From positions 7,688,001 through 7,752,000 of the forward strand of contig NC_083520.1 in assembly GCF_032362555.1 (NCBI RefSeq): DNA of 64,000 nucleotides, in the 5' to 3' direction. The notes beneath the pieces are model-generated. The model searched no databases, was not told where the DNA came from, and saw only the letters and a list, made by a program, of their open reading frames with translations. Origin of the DNA: Amyelois transitella. Lineage: Eukaryota; Arthropoda; Insecta; Lepidoptera; Pyralidae. The position numbers were made by a program, and so were the translations under genes. Numbering within the stretch: position 1 is the stretch's first letter; each line of letters starts with the position of its first letter. Below, piece after piece: positions 22,901 through 33,700 of the stretch.

Positions 22901-25900
22901 ATGGTGAAATGTGGGTGGTTATAGCTACTGATTATAAGCAGTTTTGGAGATGAGGTTGTTTACACTTTTATGTGAAAGATGAAATTCATAAAAACTTAAA
23001 TTTATAATCATGCAATACATTATCCTCCCAAGGAAGAATTTGGCCAACCTATGACCACAATCCACAATAAAGGCTTTATGCAAAGCAACTCTGTTGTGAC
23101 CTTCAAAAACCTGTCATCAGTCAAGTTGCATCATGGTTAATATACATGCAAAACGATGTCACTTGTATTTTTATCTGGAAGGTGGGAAAATTCAAATATA
23201 CTATTTACCTCTTGGTTATTATTCCTTGGTTTACGTCGAGTACTTTGTAAAAACTCGTCCAAACCAAATGCCTGATTTGATTGCAATTTAGCCAGTATCT
23301 GTTCGTAGTTCTGATGCTGTATCTTGTGCTTGACAATCACTTTCTGCACAAGCGGTATAAAATCATTGTACTTCCTTCCAAGTGGAATGATCAAAGCACA
23401 CAATGTATCCATAGCAGTTTGCCGCAAAGGCGGGCAAGTATCCAAGCTTCTCACTAGAGGATGAATTATTCTAGAAACCAACTCGCTGTAGTTTAAAGAA
23501 TCTGACAGATAGTCTACTGTCTCCATGGCAACTTTGGCAACACTTATAGGGCAGTCGTTTGCGTCGAACAACTTCACAATGGCCGGTATAACTAAATGCA
23601 TGTAATCATCCAAATTGTCTTCAAACTTTTGTAGGGCGACAAGCAGTTTCTCAGTGACAAATCTGTCTTTACTTGTATCATGAGCTAGAACACGCAGTAT
23701 TTGCGGCATCAGCTGCGGCAGGTAGACTTTAAATTCCGATCCAAGTGCCACAGCTATATGTTCCACAAGTAATATCAAAATATGTTGAAGAGGACTGCTG
23801 GGTTTCCAGAATTCTTTAATAAGATCAAATATTTTATCCAAATAGTTTCGAATGTGCTGCTTTACAATTGCAATTAGCTTCGCTAACTGTGTGAAGAGAA
23901 ATTCGCGAAAACTATTACTTTCCGTTGCGCGCGCTACATAGAGCAGACTCGGTGTCACGCGGGATATGTATGGCACGCACTTAATGCCCAGCGATTGGAA
24001 TATGACGGTGACAGCTTGGACGACGCTGGTGTGATGCTGTTGTAGTGTCGGGTCTCGCAGGATCCTCATGAGCGTCGATATCACAATGGCCGGATAGTAT
24101 TCGTCAAGGACAGGAGATGACATGTTCACTAGCATTTCACTTGTAGTCATGTCAAAGTTGTTCTCTTCAGCTTTGCTGTCGGCCACTGGCACCAAGCTAG
24201 AGTCTGGTTGTCCATCAATTAAACCTCTACTTATTTTATGCTTATAGGGGTCTAGAGCTCCGAGCAGACCCAATACACGGATGGTTTCACGTCTGTCTTT
24301 CGGTAGCTGTTCTGTTTTTAAGAAATTTAGAAGAACATCCATCAAATTAGGAAATTCAGTGTAAGGTGTGACCACATGACCTGTAGCACTAATCAGTTGA
24401 CCGAAAGCCCATAGTGCCACACTTCGTTTTTCTGTGGCACTGGCATCAGTTAACAACTCTAATAGAATTGTCAACAATTCAGGCAAAGCCTGCTTTAGTC
24501 CAGTATTGTCCCCGTGGACATCTGCCAAATCACCGACGGCCTTCAAGACGCTAATTATTACGCCAGGATTGGAATCTGATTCTTTCAGCTTTGGTACAAG
24601 TACATTCAGAATTGTTTCCATGTAAGGTTTGACTAACTTTGGAGCATGCAAAATGAGATTATCTAACATTCTAGCTGCCTGTTCCTTGTTTCTACTCATT
24701 CCAGAATGTTCCAGCTCAGTTAAGTACTGTATTAATGTTTTCCTTAGACCGGGCATCACATATGCTGGATTAACAGTGCTCAGTCGTCCTACAGTGCATA
24801 TAGCAAGTTCGCGAATTTCCAAGTGCTCATCATTCATGGCAATAAACAAAAAGCTAAGATTTTCGATTTGAGCAAGATGGATGTCGAAAATATCGTGTAA
24901 TGATTCCAGTACCCAATAGCGTACTTCATATTCTGGATCTGTTACTGACACAATTAGGAGTTTCCCGACCACTTCTGCAGTCAACATAGTAAGAGTTTTC
25001 GATGGAGTATCTGCAGTTCTAACAGTGGCATCAGCTAGTAGTTTCGCCGAGGTTTTAACAGCTTCGAGTCTTATTTCTTCATGGTCACTTTGCAAAAAAT
25101 GGTCTGCACAGCGCCTGACAAAAGTAAGTAAACTATGCTGACCCTCAAACTGAAAAGTGCCAAGTGTTCTCAGAGCTAACACAATGCTGGCAGTGTCTTG
25201 GGGTTCATTCATCAAATTCATACTGCTCATTTGTTGTTCAATACTCCTTGGTACTCCTGGATGAAGAAATGGTTTATTTCTCAAAACTAAAGATAGCATA
25301 TTGAGTAGACCCTCAGATATTTCAGGTCTTAGTGATGGTAGGTTTTGACTTAACTCTTTCAGGCAAATAGTTAAATAGGGGCTGAGCCCAGTCGCAAACA
25401 TTGCATCTAGTAACTCCTTTATATCAGATATCACCAAATCTTTTACTGCACTGCCAAGTAGAGTAATGCATGCGAAAATTGATGGATCTACCCAGATTCT
25501 TTTCTTACTCATAGTATCTCTAACAGGCAACGCCTGTTTGATCACTTCCATAATTTTAGGAATGTAGCTCTGAATATCATATTCTATAGCAGCAGCCATA
25601 AGACCCATTGTTGTGAAGGCCATGTTTTTGTCTTTCTCCCGACTGCGCAAAGAAGAGAGCAAGTAATGCATTGTAGATGCAAGATATTTCTTTGAGAAGA
25701 AGTCCATGTTGAAAGCAGCCAACCTAGGTATTATAATAAGAAGAACTTGGGGAACACCCTGATTTTTGAGGTTGCGCTGTGCCATGACATCTGAAAAAAC
25801 ATAGATTCATTAAAATATTATAACAAATAGATCACAACAGGCTCAAGTTCAAAGAAATTGTTGCATACCTTGACATATTCTTTCAAACTTTTGCTTCAGC

Positions 25901-27329
25901 AATTTACGGCAAACCTCGGACTCATAAATAGGAACTGGATATTGAACATTTTCAGTCTTGAAACCATCACATAGGTAGCCTCGCTTCACTGATGGACTAT
26001 GAAGCTTGCTGCTAATGAATATTATATCGTCAGTAACAGTTATATCTTTCTGTGTATCCAAACTTCGCATTAGATGTGTGTATTTCTTCTCCCATTCAGC
26101 ATTGGAACATCTAAAGAGCTCATTTAAGATCAATAAACCCCCATGTACTCTGTCCTCTTTTGTAACACCCTTTTCTTTAAGTGGGACCTCCTCAAATGAA
26201 GCCATGGCATCTTCATAGCACTGCATATACCACTGGGGTTTAGCAGTAGATTGCTTAGCAGTTTCTCTCTGAGCTGTGACTACTAGCCCCGCACGGAGGG
26301 CTTTTGCTGCAGCCTCCCTAATTTGAGGCTTAGGATCTTTTAAAGCAATAAGTATGTGATCGAAAAATCCTGAGACTTGTTGGTAGAAGTAAGTGGGAAC
26401 AGCTATGGCAAGCTCCTTTAACAACAGTACAGCAGAATGACGCCGACCCTCATTTCTTTCTTCTGATAGCCATTCAAAGGCTCTTTTGACCTCAAAATCA
26501 ACATATTCTGCCCTTTTGACACCAGAGACTATGGCAAGACGACCAACAGTCTTGGCAGCTAATTCCATGACACCCACATCGGAGGAAGGAAGCAGGTTCC
26601 TCAAGTAGTTGGCAAACCGGGTTATTCTGGTTTTGGTTGTATCGCAATCACCCCCAATTAGACAAACTAAAAGATAAAATTTAAATTGGTTATTATCAAT
26701 TAATATGAAGCAGCCAATGCAGCAATGATATTTATAGCCCCAAGTCCATTTACGAATTTAAAAGTGATTGAGATATATTTTGTGAAAGAAAAAATTAGAA
26801 ATGTATATTTTCTAGTTTTGAGTATTTAGGGTGTAACTTTAATCATACCTTATCAATTAAATATGATCAACACCATATCAAGATAGATGCTCAAATGTTA
26901 ATTATATTCTAAGCACACTTTTCTACCATGGAAATCAGGTTTCATGCAAGTGTTTTGTTTTGTGTGTGTGTAACACCAAACATCAGATACCTATCTAGAA
27001 AACACGAAACAATGTTGGAGGATAGCCACCTTAGAATCATTTTTAGCCTTGTATGGTAAATGAACATTTTTTTCTGAAATTAATAAAATTATATTATTAC
27101 TAAAAGTACCTATGGCGAGAACGCCTCCTTTCTTTTCATGGACATCATTACTTGAGACCATCTCAAATATTTGGTGATTGAACTCGTCAAGAAATAGTGT
27201 GAGCTCTTCCTGCGGTACCTCCCGGAGCTCTGTTTTCGCAAAGTGGTAGAGCTCACGAGCTGTCTTGATTTGTGTATCAACATTTCGGGATTTTAATCCT
27301 GCTACGAACAAAGTCACTTGATTCGACAT
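13998..27329 (-). CDS. Tor: TOR serine/threonine kinase, copy B (complete)
   Basis: Eleven phase-consistent coding exons: 27329-27110, 26666-25869, 25790-23209, 22874-22693, 20345-20060, 19924-18038, 17774-17559, 17472-17107, 15613-15460, 14714-14554, 14414-13998; about 2422 aa, close to fly TOR. Exons 1-3 encode HEAT repeats (start [16 protein letters not shown]; an in-frame ATG also exists 39 bp upstream). Exons 4-6 hold the FAT domain. The FRB spans exons 6-7 ([19 protein letters not shown], then [12 protein letters not shown]). The kinase has [27 protein letters not shown] and HIDFGD, and the tail is [11 protein letters not shown]. No residue known to be essential is missing. It is convergent with copy A, with the cytidine deaminase between them. 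Exon 4 ends in the first unit of a 15-fold 134-bp tandem array that fills the following intron. Confidence 0.95.
14764..15024 (+). mobile_element. SINE-like repeat (family 1), copy 2
   Basis: Nearly full-length and a good reference for the family. It runs from a 5' GTGTGGTTCCCGGAACCAA block through AAGAATAGAACCACTCCATC, a GGATGTCGTAAAAGGCGACTA block and TTAAGCCAAATAGCTGAGCG, to the tail GGGGATATAGACGTG followed by a short TATG-rich stretch. Antisense to TOR copy B, in the intron before exon 10. Confidence 0.8.
15296..15405 (-). pseudogene. Decayed duplicate of the 3' end of TOR copy B exon 9
   Basis: Bases 15296-15353 align without gaps to 15431-15488, the exon 9 end with its donor site and adjacent intron; by eye 44 of 58 bases match. 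Beyond that, gcgtctct..cagaccctcc resembles more of exon 9 after a short deletion. The donor is mutated, so this is not a usable exon. Confidence 0.65.
20405..20560 (+). repeat. Dispersed repeat fragment (family 2)
   Basis: Reads tataaaagaggacactgac then a GGCTCTAGAGATATGAAATTTGG-type phrase. A second diverged copy is at about 62205-62300 (tataaaaaggacactcagac ... ggctctacaaatttgaaat). The 'ATGAAATTTGG' wording is typical of LINE 3' ends or their short derivatives in Lepidoptera. Confidence 0.45.
20601..20710 (+). mobile_element. SINE-like repeat (family 1), copy 3 (3' part)
   Basis: Only the tail half is present: CAAATAGCTGAACGTGGCC, a duplicated 'tcaagactgt.ggctct' phrase, the CGCAAGGGATATAGACGTGA block and a TATG-repeat end. 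It lies in intron 4 of TOR copy B, about 85 bp past the tandem array. Confidence 0.75.
20793..22802 (-). repeat. 15 x 134-bp tandem array of a TOR exon end with splice sites
   Basis: Units start every 134 bp exactly (20793, 20927, 21061 ... 22669) and are almost identical. In gene orientation each unit is a 104-bp copy of the end of exon 4 (encoding [18 protein letters not shown]), a 5' splice site CTCAG|GTGACA, and 30 bp ending in CTGCAG or CTGAAG, which can act as a 3' splice site. Differences fall at a few linked positions: nine units read CTAGCGAGG and six read CTGGCGTGG (5'->3' on the gene strand), and the base before CAG/AAG varies independently. The unit at 22669-22802 is the real exon end. 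134 is not a multiple of three. Confidence 0.95.
23209..25790 (-). other. TOR copy B long HEAT-repeat exon (exon 3)
   Basis: A single 2582-bp coding exon of 860 codons. It contains the family blocks [51 protein letters not shown] and [19 protein letters not shown]. Repeated amphipathic helix pairs give the HEAT superhelix that binds Raptor/Rictor in the known family. Listed separately because it is the longest uninterrupted coding block in the window. Confidence 0.9.
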
Positions 27330-27546
27330 GTCTAATATTTGAAGGTATACTCGTGTCGTGCTACGCATTCACAATCTTCATCGCCATTTCTCAGCTACAA
27401 TAACAGTTCTCAATCTCACCGCAATGAAGTTCAGTTTTTAAATAACTGATAACGCAAATAAAAGCAAACAGAAAACCACACGTCTGTCGCAAGTGTTTTG
27501 GGTCGGCGGGTCGGATGCTCGGAATTCGGAAATATTCGGCTCGGTT
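27330..27546. promoter_or_regulatory. TOR copy B 5' flank
   Basis: The 217 bp between the chosen TOR start and the hAT-type MITE. They contain the 5' UTR and an in-frame alternative ATG at 27368, and are the likeliest place for the core promoter. No TATA box is obvious. Confidence 0.4.
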
Positions 27547-28173
27547 TAGGAATGTGAAAAAAAAATCGATTAAAAATCGAGTTTTTTAAAGTAAAAATCG
27601 ATTTTTGTAAGTGATTTTTTTAAAATTAATCATCGATTAAAAATCGATTTTTATAATCATACAATAAACTTTCCGACATTACGTTTTTGTCCTCTGGCTT
27701 GGAGCCCGGAACGCGAACTGCCAAAGAATACTATCATAGCTCCATAATATTACATTAACGCCATCTGTGCATTCTTTCTATGCTCTTAAAACAGTTTAGA
27801 TGATTAATTTAATCAAACATTCTCTAGATGAATTAGTCGATGAACAGTATTTTACCGACATTCGGTTGATATTTTATTCATTATTCGTTGCTGAAACTTA
27901 ATTTTTCAAACTTGATTGTTAAAAACTTTAATTTGTGTTGATTATATAAGAACTTACTGTTTCTGTTGTTTATTTTTAATGAATAAATCTATTGATATAA
28001 TGTATATGGCGTTTATTTTGACATAAATTGAAAAATTAGGAAAATATCTATCAATATAATTAAATCGATTATTTTCTTAAGAAAAATCGATTTTTTGTTA
28101 ATCGATTTTTCATACTTAAAAAATAAATCGATTATATAAAAATCAATTTTTTATCAGCAATGTCACATCCCTA
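27547..28173. mobile_element. hAT-type MITE with 8-bp target duplication
   Basis: 627 bp flanked by an identical 8-bp direct repeat GCTCGGTT (27539-27546 and 28174-28181). Terminal inverted repeat taggaatgtga / tagggatgtga (10 of 11). Both subterminal regions are built from repeated aaaatcgatttt motifs in inverted arrangement. An 8-bp duplication with short terminal repeats and no coding capacity fits a non-autonomous hAT element. Inserted 217 bp upstream of the TOR copy B start. Confidence 0.8.
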
Positions 28174-28577
28174 GCTCGGTTTGCTTTGCAGTTTGCTATA
28201 CGACAACATCAACTAAAGACAGTGTTGCCAACCCCAAAAAGCTAAAAAGCAACAATTCACCTAAAATAACAGTAGAAAACAGTAGGTAAAAAGGCAGATT
28301 TCATAATTTTGCTCATATAATTATAATTAATAAACAATTTTTAGTTACAAGAACTCACATACATTGACATATTTGTAATTCCAACAATAAAAGAACAAAC
28401 ATCAAAGTAAAATTATTTTTCAGTTTCAATTGCCTCATCTTCAATATTTTCACACTCATTATTATTTTTAGAATTATACATATGTATTTTTGTTTAATTT
28501 CTTCCGCCATCTATTGAGGAGTAAAAAAACCATAATAGACACGGATAGCGGATGCATCCGATAGCAAACTTATCTAT

Positions 28578-29740
28578 GTTACAGTTAAAACTAGTTTTTA
28601 GATAGAACGCGTTTTGCCTAGTTAGAACTAGTTTTTACTAAATGCCTTTGTTAAAACTAGAATTAACTAGTGCTCAAAATTAAATATCAGTTAAAACTAG
28701 TTCTTACTAGACAACACGCGTTTTTCCAAAGAGAGCCAGTTAAAGCTGTTCCAGTTAAAATTATATTGCAGGTATGTAACTATGTATTACTTAATTGTTT
28801 TAACATATAATTATATCGCGATTAGATAGGTAAAAGATGACTATTTTAATTTGATTTTCAGGTCAGAATTCAACAAGTGTAAAGAAAAATTTTTGCTTGA
28901 AGTAGATGTTCCGAATACAAAGTTACCTTTGAGAGCTGTTGCTAAGGAAGCAGCCATTGGAACAGGCCAAGGATTTATGCGCTTCGTATGCAAGAAAGGA
29001 TGATGTCAAAAAGGTGTCTCTGCAAGAAAAATGGTTGCCTTTGTAACTCAAAGTGCCACGAAAGTTTGTCTTGTAATAACAAGTAGATCCTCATCCTTTT
29101 TATAAATTTAAGATTATTTAATTTTTATATTGTATGCTAACCAAAGTTGCTTTAAAATTTTCCTTTTTAAAATTTTATGTTTGTGTAACAGAACACACAA
29201 AACTTGTTTGATTATGATGACATATAATTAATTATTTAATTTTAATTAGTATTATCGTTGGCAACTACTTCATGTCGATGTGCGCTAAAATGTTCCTTTA
29301 GTAAGACAAGTATAATTGAGAGGAATGAATTGTGGTCAGCATTTTCTATGCATGGGGTGAGCAGCCTCTTAATACGAGCACTGAAATCCATTATGAGGAT
29401 TCGAGTGCTTGTGTCAGGATAAACCTTTCTCATTCCTCTCAACTCTGTCATACAATATTTACAAATTAAACAATCTTAAATTTATAAAAAGGATGAGGAT
29501 CTACTTGTTATTACAAGACAAACTATGGTGGCAATTTGTGTTACAAAGGCAATCATTTTTCTTGCAGAGACACCTTTTTGACCTTGGTCGGAACAGTTTT
29601 AACTGGCTCTCTTCGGAAAAACGCGTGTTGTCTAGTAAGAACTAGTTTTAACTGATATTTAATTTTGAGCATTAGTTAATTCTAGTTTTAACAAAGGCAA
29701 CTAGTAAAAACTCTTTCTAAAAACTAGTTTTAACTGTAAC
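28578..29740. mobile_element. Fold-back DNA element with long inverted repeats and 6-bp target duplication
   Basis: 1163 bp with inverted repeats of about 150-180 bp (28578-28755 against 29590-29740), themselves built from multiple AAAACTAGTTTTAAC palindromes. It is flanked by the direct repeat ATCTAT (28572-28577 and 29741-29746). A second inverted block (about 29010-29115 against 29480-29580) carries a coding remnant for a cysteine-rich tail. Superfamily not assigned. Confidence 0.75.
28985..29086 (+). pseudogene. Cysteine-rich C-terminal remnant of a transposon protein
   Basis: The frame ending at TAG 29084-29086 encodes CQKRCLCKKNGCLCNSKC followed by HESLSCNNK. This Cys-rich tail is typical of the C-terminus of certain insect transposon-encoded proteins. 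The upstream part is out of frame (TGA after CKKG) and the rest is missing. A second mutated copy lies in inverted orientation at about 29490-29580. Confidence 0.5.
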
Positions 29741-29959
29741 ATCTATAAGAAGTACGACAAACGCCATCTATTGATAAGTAGAAAATCTACTATTGACATG
29801 GACGGCGAGTTTCTATCAAATATGAACACGTTCGTCAATCAAAAGCTTCAGAAAACAACCTAGGAAAATCCCAAAGAAATAATAGCATCGCTGAAAGACA
29901 AAATAGCAGTATTTATGAACGGATTAATTTCTAGCATCAGAAAGCTCCATCTAGTATCG

Positions 29960-30190
29960 AGTAGGAAGAGTTTTTTACTTTTATACCCAGTGTGGCCCTC
30001 ATCGGTCATGGTGTTATAGATGGCGCTGATATAGTTTCTTAAAACGCGAGTTTTTCTCGAACCTAGGACCTTGATAAATCGATTTCTTGAGCCGAAAAGC
30101 CCCTAATCTGTAACTTTCATGAAAATCGTTGGAGCCGTTTCCGAAATCCAGATTATATATATACACAAGAATTAGATAGATAGATATCAT
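29960..30190 (+). mobile_element. LINE-like 3' end fragment
   Basis: Contains cttgataaatcgatttcttg, gtaactttcatgaaaatcg and ttggagccgtttccgaaat, then a tagatagatagata tail. This is the usual wording of 3' ends of non-LTR elements in Lepidoptera. It lies in the spacer between TOR copy B and Arpc2. Confidence 0.45.
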
Positions 30191-30358
30191 AATTATGCTG
30201 AACTCAAAGAAAAAAAAGAAAATTTTTGTTTAACTTTGTGAATTTAATAAACTTTATTATTTTCTCCGTTTATTATATTCTTCAATAGGTATATTGTAAA
30301 AGAAATATATCATATAGAAAGTGAAATACTTATTTTTAAACTCTATTTCAATCAACTT

Positions 30359-30460
30359 CAATTCTATCATTAAGCCAAATAGCTGAACGTGGCCATTCAG
30401 TATTTTCAAGACTGTTGGCTTTGTCTACCCCGTAAGGGATAAAGACGTAGCCATATGTTA
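30359..30460 (+). mobile_element. SINE-like repeat (family 1), copy 4 (3' part)
   Basis: Tail half only: attctatcattaagccaaat through the cgtaagggataaagacgtag block. Located about 300 bp upstream of the Arpc2 start. Confidence 0.7.
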
Positions 30461-30761
30461 AACTAGTTCCATCTGTATATTTATTCTCCCCACAGCGGGG
30501 CGACAGGTCCGTAAAAACAAATTGCAACGCGAGTAGCTGTCAGTATGTCACGTCAAGTTAAATTGTCTATGACATTCATGGCCGATTTTTATTTCATTCA
30601 AGATTTCATTCATTCGAGCTTCTTTTTCGGATTTTCTCTATCGTTTATGGTTATCTCTATACGGGTGGTCGTAGTTGGAGATTTCTTTACTAAAAATATT
30701 AAATGAAGGTGCTATAGGCGTTGATTTTATGAAATAACTGTAGGTTATAAATAATAAAATA

Positions 30762-33700
30762 ATGATCTTACTCGAGATCAATAATAGAATTATAGAAGAA
30801 ACACTAACTGTTAAATATAAAAATGCATTGGCTAGGTAAGTACGCTACACTTAGAAACTTCTGTTTTTACATTTATAAAGTGGATATTGAAAGTGATTAT
30901 CTCTTGTGGCAATTGTGTGACAAAGTGCTGTACCTGCAGTTTTCCCATGAGAGAAAGGTTCATGGCTATAACCCCTATTTGGGACTCGGTTGACAAGTGT
31001 CAAATGCCTAGGGGGCCCAGCCCACGTTGGCTGCCGCAATAACTAAATAATGACCTCATGAGACACTTGATAGATAATAAAGTCATGATATTGTATTCCC
31101 ATAAGTCATCAGGTCCGCTATGACGCGGCGGTGGTGCGCCCAACTTGACATGGATGAGTCATGACTGTTGTTTATTGGCGCCGCCAATTCATAAACCACC
31201 AACAAAATGGTTTAAGGTGCCAACGCCAATAAAAGGATGTATATTATTCTGATCCTCTTGACTTCCCTTTACAATTTATCAATTATTTGTCCAAATTAAT
31301 GTCTCAATGCTCATTTCAGCTTAAAGCCTGAGTCCATTGATGTGACGGTTGCAGATTTTGATGGAGTTCTCTTTCATATATCAAATGTCAATGGAGATAA
31401 AACCAAAGTTAGGGTAAGCAAACAACACCTAGACAGTAGACAGTGGTGATAATAGTCTTAATAAAATTGAATCACTATAAAAAAAGTGCATACACTAAGA
31501 TTTTTCTCCATGACCTTACTAAATGAATGTAGTTGTGAATTAAATTGTTATATTTTTTAAAAGCAAACAATATAATTGTATGATGATAAATCTCATTTTA
31601 GGTTAGTATATCACTAAAGTTTTACAAGCAGTTAGAAGAACATGGAGCTGATGAACTTCTCAAAAGAGTATATGGACCTTTACTCACAGAAACAGAGTCT
31701 GGTAAGACAATATGTTGGTTTATACAATACATAGAACTAGTTAAATTGAACATATATTACTTGCATGCTTTCAGGATTTCAGATCCTATTTTCTGAATCA
31801 AAACAAATACGGAAGATGCAAAAATATTTTTATAGCTATATTGTTTATAAATGCTACCACTACCTACTGCATTAATTTATATTAGCAAACAACATTCAGT
31901 TTTGCATCATAATCATACAGATTTATAACATATCCCAAGTTTGAAATTGGTAGATGTCAGTTGAATGCAGTGTAGTAGGCCTAGGACATGCCACGATTTC
32001 ATATCAATATGATATTTTACACATTGTCCTTAAAGGTAACAGATCATCCATTATTTAGAAAACAAATATGATGAGAATTGATAAATTTCAATCTTTGCTT
32101 ACGGGTACGCTTTTGACCATGGATCCTGGATTGGATAAGTCAGGTTTTTACATGAAGCAACTTTTGTCTGACCTCTGCAACCTCTACTGGTAAACCTTAC
32201 CTATCTTGGATCCATGGTTACACATCTAGTTGCCTGAATGTGCAGGTTTCCTCATGATGTTTTACCGCACCAAAAGAGCATTGGTTAGTATTCAAACTAA
32301 TGAACATAACTTTGAAAAGAGTCATTGGTATGTACCAATGACTTTTAAAAGTTATTTAAAGGCACAGGTTCAAATCCCACCTCAGCCACATGGCTGAGGT
32401 GGGATTTGAACCTGTGCCTTTCCGCGCATCATGCATTTTAACTGGGCACTTTACAGTTTCGACAAAATGATAAATTTTAATGATCATTATTATATTGCCA
32501 ATTAGTTGGTGCTTGAAAATATTATAATATTGGCAAGTATTTGCCTTGATAAAATTAAAACTGCAAAGTGTCGTTGCAGTATTGTTTTTAAGGTTTACAT
32601 TATCAGTATTTGACACATTATTTTTAAATTTATCAATTGTACTGATAAACTGTACAATGATAAGATAATTTAAAATTTGTTGGATTGTTAACAACAATTT
32701 TTTTAAATGATGATGTTATTTATATTTTTGTTTGTCGTTAGCCAATCCATTTTGTTTTTGTTTAGTTTTTTTAAACTTTTGCAATTTTTCTAAATAATGG
32801 AAACATTCTGTAGCCTGAATGGTGCTATAAGAATTAGAAAAACAATATTGTTGTTTTTGTTTTGTTTTTATGGGTGCGGTGGGGTTCCCAGCACCAATAG
32901 AAGAAAGAATAGGACCACTCCATCCTTCCTATGGATGTCGTAAGAGGCGATAAAGGGATAGGCTTATAAACTTGTGAAAAACTGTAACCCTTTTATAATC
33001 TCAATTCTATCATTAGGACAAACAGCTGAATGTGTCCTTTCAGTCTTTTTAAGACTGTTGGGTTTGACTACCCCGTAAGGAATATAGACGTAATTATGTT
33101 GTTATAGCTGAACCAACACTTAGTAGAGTTATACACAAGTACAATATTTCCCATATTTGAATCATTGTTATGAATCATCAAGGGTTCATTTCCTATTAGA
33201 ACATTTATATTATTATTATGTTAGCCACCATTAAGGTCAAAATAATTGTTTCCTCATAGCACTAAATATGTCATTTAGTTCATTGTTTTATACTTTGTGC
33301 TGTACACTTTGAAAAGAACTAAGTGAAATATACATTGGTTTTATTTTAAATACAAAATTTCATCTCAGTTTGATATTTTCAAATGTTTTTCCTAAAATAT
33401 GACTTTACTAATTTATATTGACTAATTTACACTTTAATTGAATTAACAATCAGAAAGCCCATCATAGGCTTAGTATAATACTAGGGATATTGTGCGCGCG
33501 TTGACTTTGATTGAACTAATGTTACACTCTTGAAAAACTTAAAAGAAAACATAACATTTATTTGTTTTTAAAAAGTCGGTCCAGTCCTAAATTAAATGCG
33601 ATGCGACATTTTGTTAGAACTACTCATATTCTTTAATTTCATGTATTATCTACTACATGAAATTGTAATAATTTTTCAACAAATACATATTAAAACCTTT

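Noticed and set aside
32358..32421. tRNA gene
   Set aside because: Only the B-box-like half is present, with no A box, anticodon arm or acceptor stem; it fits a SINE piece.
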